From: Beroe ovata
Taxonomy: Eukaryota; Ctenophora; Nuda; Beroida; Beroidae
DNA length: 64,000 nt
Direction: 5' to 3'
Assembly: GCA_946803715.1 (NCBI GenBank)
Contig: CAMPET010000020.1
Span: forward strand, 478,737 to 542,736
The number at the start of each line of letters is the position of its first letter. Position 1 is the first letter of the stretch. The notes under the pieces were generated by a model. The model worked only from the letters and a program-made list of their open reading frames with translations. It was not told the origin of the DNA and made no database searches. Positions 61,201 through 64,000 of this stretch are shown piece after piece. Both the position numbers and the translations under genes were made by a program.

Positions 61201-63319
61201 ACCCGGCGCGGCTGCATTTTGTGACATTCCCTCGGCTTCACAGTGTAACGTGAGGATCAGTCTCCACTCTCTGCTGATTTTCAAACACCGTTTAATTATT
61301 AACTACAGAGCGAGATGGGAGCGGGTATTGGTATACATACCAAATATATAGAGTGAGCCCAGTAGGAGGACACCTGCGCCCAACCAGTGCTCCCAGAACC
61401 GCCTACTTCCAACCCCATTGGCTGGGGTAAAACACGTGACCCTGACTCGTCTTTCCATTGGTTGATCCGCCTAACGGTAAGCAGTCCCGTGACCCACGCG
61501 TAGAGGAAAATTATAATTCTGAATGTTGCGAGTCTCGCCGAGCTGATAGTGTTACAAAACTAAATGAGTTTTTCTCCGCGTCCCCCCTCCCCCTGTGTAT
61601 GACGCTCATAGTGTGTGATCATGTTTTCCCCCTCTCTCCTTTGGTTACAGATCACAATAACCATGGGGTAGAATGAGAGATCCAACCATTGGTTTGTTTT
61701 CGCTGGCTCTCTTGTTGTCGTATTTATAGTCATACGACGACTCTCTCATGACATCTCCAATCTTGATCATGTACCGGATGTCATACAATAAGTGATTCTG
61801 TCACTGATTTCACATTGAACTGAAGGTGAGCACTGAGCATTTACAATGTCCATCTATAATAACATCATGTGACATGCGTAGTCGACTTCATATGGATCGC
61901 CAAATCGAATACTGTGAGTGTCGGGAATAGGAAGCCATGAATTTGGTATTCGCGATCCTAGGACCAGACTGGTCTGAACCGAGATTGTCCTTGAGACTCG
62001 ATTGTTCTCCCTCTTCTTGACAGTAGGTACATGTATTTTGAAACATTTGTCTTTGTGATTCATGAAGGAGTACGGAATTACATAACATTGTGTTTTGGAT
62101 CTTATGTCAAGTGTTGCTGCATGTACGCTCCGCTGCAAAGTTATTCAGAATGCGCTCAGCGGCGTAGGGTAATTGTTCACGTGTGTTTAATTCTTGATGA
62201 AGGCACCAGTACGTCTGGCACAATTCAGTTAACTATAATTGTTGCAGCTGCCCATAACTTCGTATTTCAACTATCTGCATACAAATAAATCGTTTTGAAA
62301 ATGAATTTGTTAAGGCATATACCGGCACAGGATAACGATAAATTGGTATAGTTGTTTGTCACGTGACATTTGATGGTTGGCAGATCATGAACCATTGTGA
62401 ATTTGACGTTAATTCTCGTGAGATATAGATGCTACTGTTGTATTATTTGCTGATCATCATCATAGCTCAACAAGAGCATGCATCTTGTTGTGGTGTTAAG
62501 CTTACCGCGTAGGCTGCCTATAATGAGTAGTTATAATACGGTCGTTGCAGGGCAGAGGAATAATCAAAAGTAATAAGATATCATTGAGTGGAAACAAATC
62601 GATGTCAGCCGATGTCAACGTGGACCGGTTTGTGGACGAGCGAGCGATCTGAATGGTCGAACATATTGGTCACGTGACACATGCTTATACCCACCAATGA
62701 TTGGCGAGGAATCGCCCCCACGCTAACACGCGCAATTGTGTGCGAGATTCGCTAGACATTTTATGGATAGTTATTGGTCGTTTACGTACTTTTTGTCTAT
62801 TACACCATTGGGTGATGGTGCAGCACCAGCAGGTAACCGAAACGCCCCGCCACCGATCACTGACTCTCTTCTATAATTGGTGACTCATTCTTTACCAGAT
62901 GCAGCATTTGATATATGTTGATGGTGATAGCTATGTGTAATATTAAGGGTTTAATCATCGATTCCTTCCACTGCATGGTCCCTTTGCCTGCTGGTCAAGC
63001 TTATTATGTGTCTTGTGAGGGACGTGTGATACCCCACTACCACTATAATATAATATGATCCGGGGACAATAACTTCATGATTATAATATAAAGTTTACAT
63101 GTGTGTATAGCATCACGCCGCGCTCTCATGGCCGGCCTTGAACACTGTCCGAAGTGTGTCACGTTGACTGATCACAGAGCTTGGGCGAGAGAGAGGGAGC
63201 TGTCATGGCCGCCGCTGCCTAGCAGTACTAGGGCAGGAACAGAAGTATCGGTTCAGTGCGATTATGATAGCTATGATCACCTTGTTTTTGGGGGCTAATG
63301 ATCGCTCTGTTAAGTTGTG
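58213..63319. other. gene-poor stretch with promoter-like modules
   Basis: No supported exon is seen. Clusters combining CACGTG, CCAAT or ATTGG, and GCGCGC occur at 59275-59395, 60540-60810, 61390-61470 and 62660-62710. They look like promoters or CpG-rich regulatory sites. Their genes would have to lie outside the window or be RNA genes that I cannot recognise. Confidence 0.45.
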
Positions 63320-63442
63320 TGTGTGTGTATGTGTTTGTGTGTGTGTGTGTGTGTGTNNNNNNNNNNNNNNNNNNNNNNNNNNNNNNNNNNNNNNNNNNNN
63401 NNNNNNNNNNNNNNNNNNNNNNNNNTGTGTGTGTGTGTGTGT
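63318..63442. repeat. GT microsatellite with a 69-N gap
   Basis: GTGTGT tracts flank N at 63357-63425. Frames across it are not genes. Confidence 0.95.
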
Positions 63443-64000
63443 CCGGGGGTATATATAGATGATCATAATGATTAGGATTGCCTGTCAAGTGGCAGTCTGA
63501 TAGTCTCGTCTTGAATTGCGGAGGAGTGGAGGAGACGCGCGCCTTGACCATACTACATGACACGTGCATTTTCCTTCTGCGCTTACCCACTACTCATTAT
63601 AGTAAACATGGTCTTTCCATGATAATAACAATATTGTTCAGAGCATTTTTGTCACAATGAATCCAGTGTGTAATTCATTTCCAACTGCATCTTCTCAACA
63701 CTTCGCTCCCCACATGGCACTCACATTTTGCGAGTATATAACGATCATACCTACGCTAACCATGTGTTGTAACCACTAGCTCACTGCCCCGTGTGTGTTT
63801 TGCAAACACACGGAAAAAAGGAGAACCACCCTTCACACTATAGTAATGTCAGTTTGTTAACACCTATAACAGCTATAGGTTCTCAATAATAGACTGTGTC
63901 TATGTAGTCAGAGGACGTTTGTGCAAACGTATCGTCCGTATTGTTTGAAGGTGTTATACCCCCTTTATTCCTCCTCTCTATTATTGATGTGTCAAACTAA
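63443..64000. other. non-coding end of window
   Basis: Nothing supported. A short perfect stem (CCCGTGTGTGTTTTGC facing GCAAACACACGG) lies near 63788-63812. Confidence 0.5.

Noticed and set aside
63788-63812. Possible terminator or small RNA stem near the right end
   Set aside because: A single short stem with no other RNA-gene feature is not enough to call.

Overview
This is a eukaryotic, almost certainly metazoan, nuclear window. Genes have GT-AG introns of about 50-4,300 bp, dinucleotide microsatellites are frequent, and recognisable animal genes are present (LNX-type RING/PDZ ligase, INTS7, carbohydrate sulfotransferase, RSPH9, C11orf65/MFI, SLC22 transporter, NEK6/7, actin). Three N-gaps, three lone Ns and false-looking tandem copies point to a draft assembly of a polymorphic wild animal. 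Dense packing with host-in-intron genes suggests a compact early-branching marine invertebrate. Ctenophores are known for many nested genes, but I cannot fix the phylum from this window.

Layout. 1-6 kb: microsatellite, WW-domain exons (-), and an intronless LNX-like gene (+). 7-13 kb: INTS7 (+) with an intronless sulfotransferase gene inside intron 4. 13-22 kb: spacer, then a roughly 1,200-residue proline-rich protein (-) ending in a PDZ domain. 23-24 kb: a secreted NTR/TIMP-like protein (-) with a TATA box. 24-30 kb: non-coding, including a roughly 1.1-kb direct duplication. 30-34 kb: RSPH9 (-), C11orf65/MFI-like (-) and the 3' end of an unidentified gene (-). 34-36 kb: GC-rich hairpin repeats and a short duplication. 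36.4-46.5 kb: a 17-exon gene (+) joining CCCH zinc fingers, a long helical region and leucine-rich repeats. Its 4.3-kb intron 12 holds an intronless membrane ATP-grasp gene (+) and an SLC22 transporter (-). 47-49 kb: hairpin repeats in two copies. 49.4-51.9 kb: NEK6/7 kinase (+). 53.2-58.2 kb: an ankyrin-repeat gene (+) with a complete four-exon actin gene (-) inside its last intron. 58-64 kb: no convincing genes, but several CCAAT/CACGTG modules that look like promoters.

Two themes stand out. First, four complete genes lie inside introns of three host genes, and each host is reconstructed here with matching splice phase across the guest. Second, the palindrome TCACGTGA is strongly over-represented (I count 12). 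It often sits next to CCAAT boxes, GCGCGC tracts or TATA boxes, which suggests a common promoter module in this genome. Reading frames were joined by hand from splice signals and phase, so exact intron borders are inferences unless a known family confirms them.
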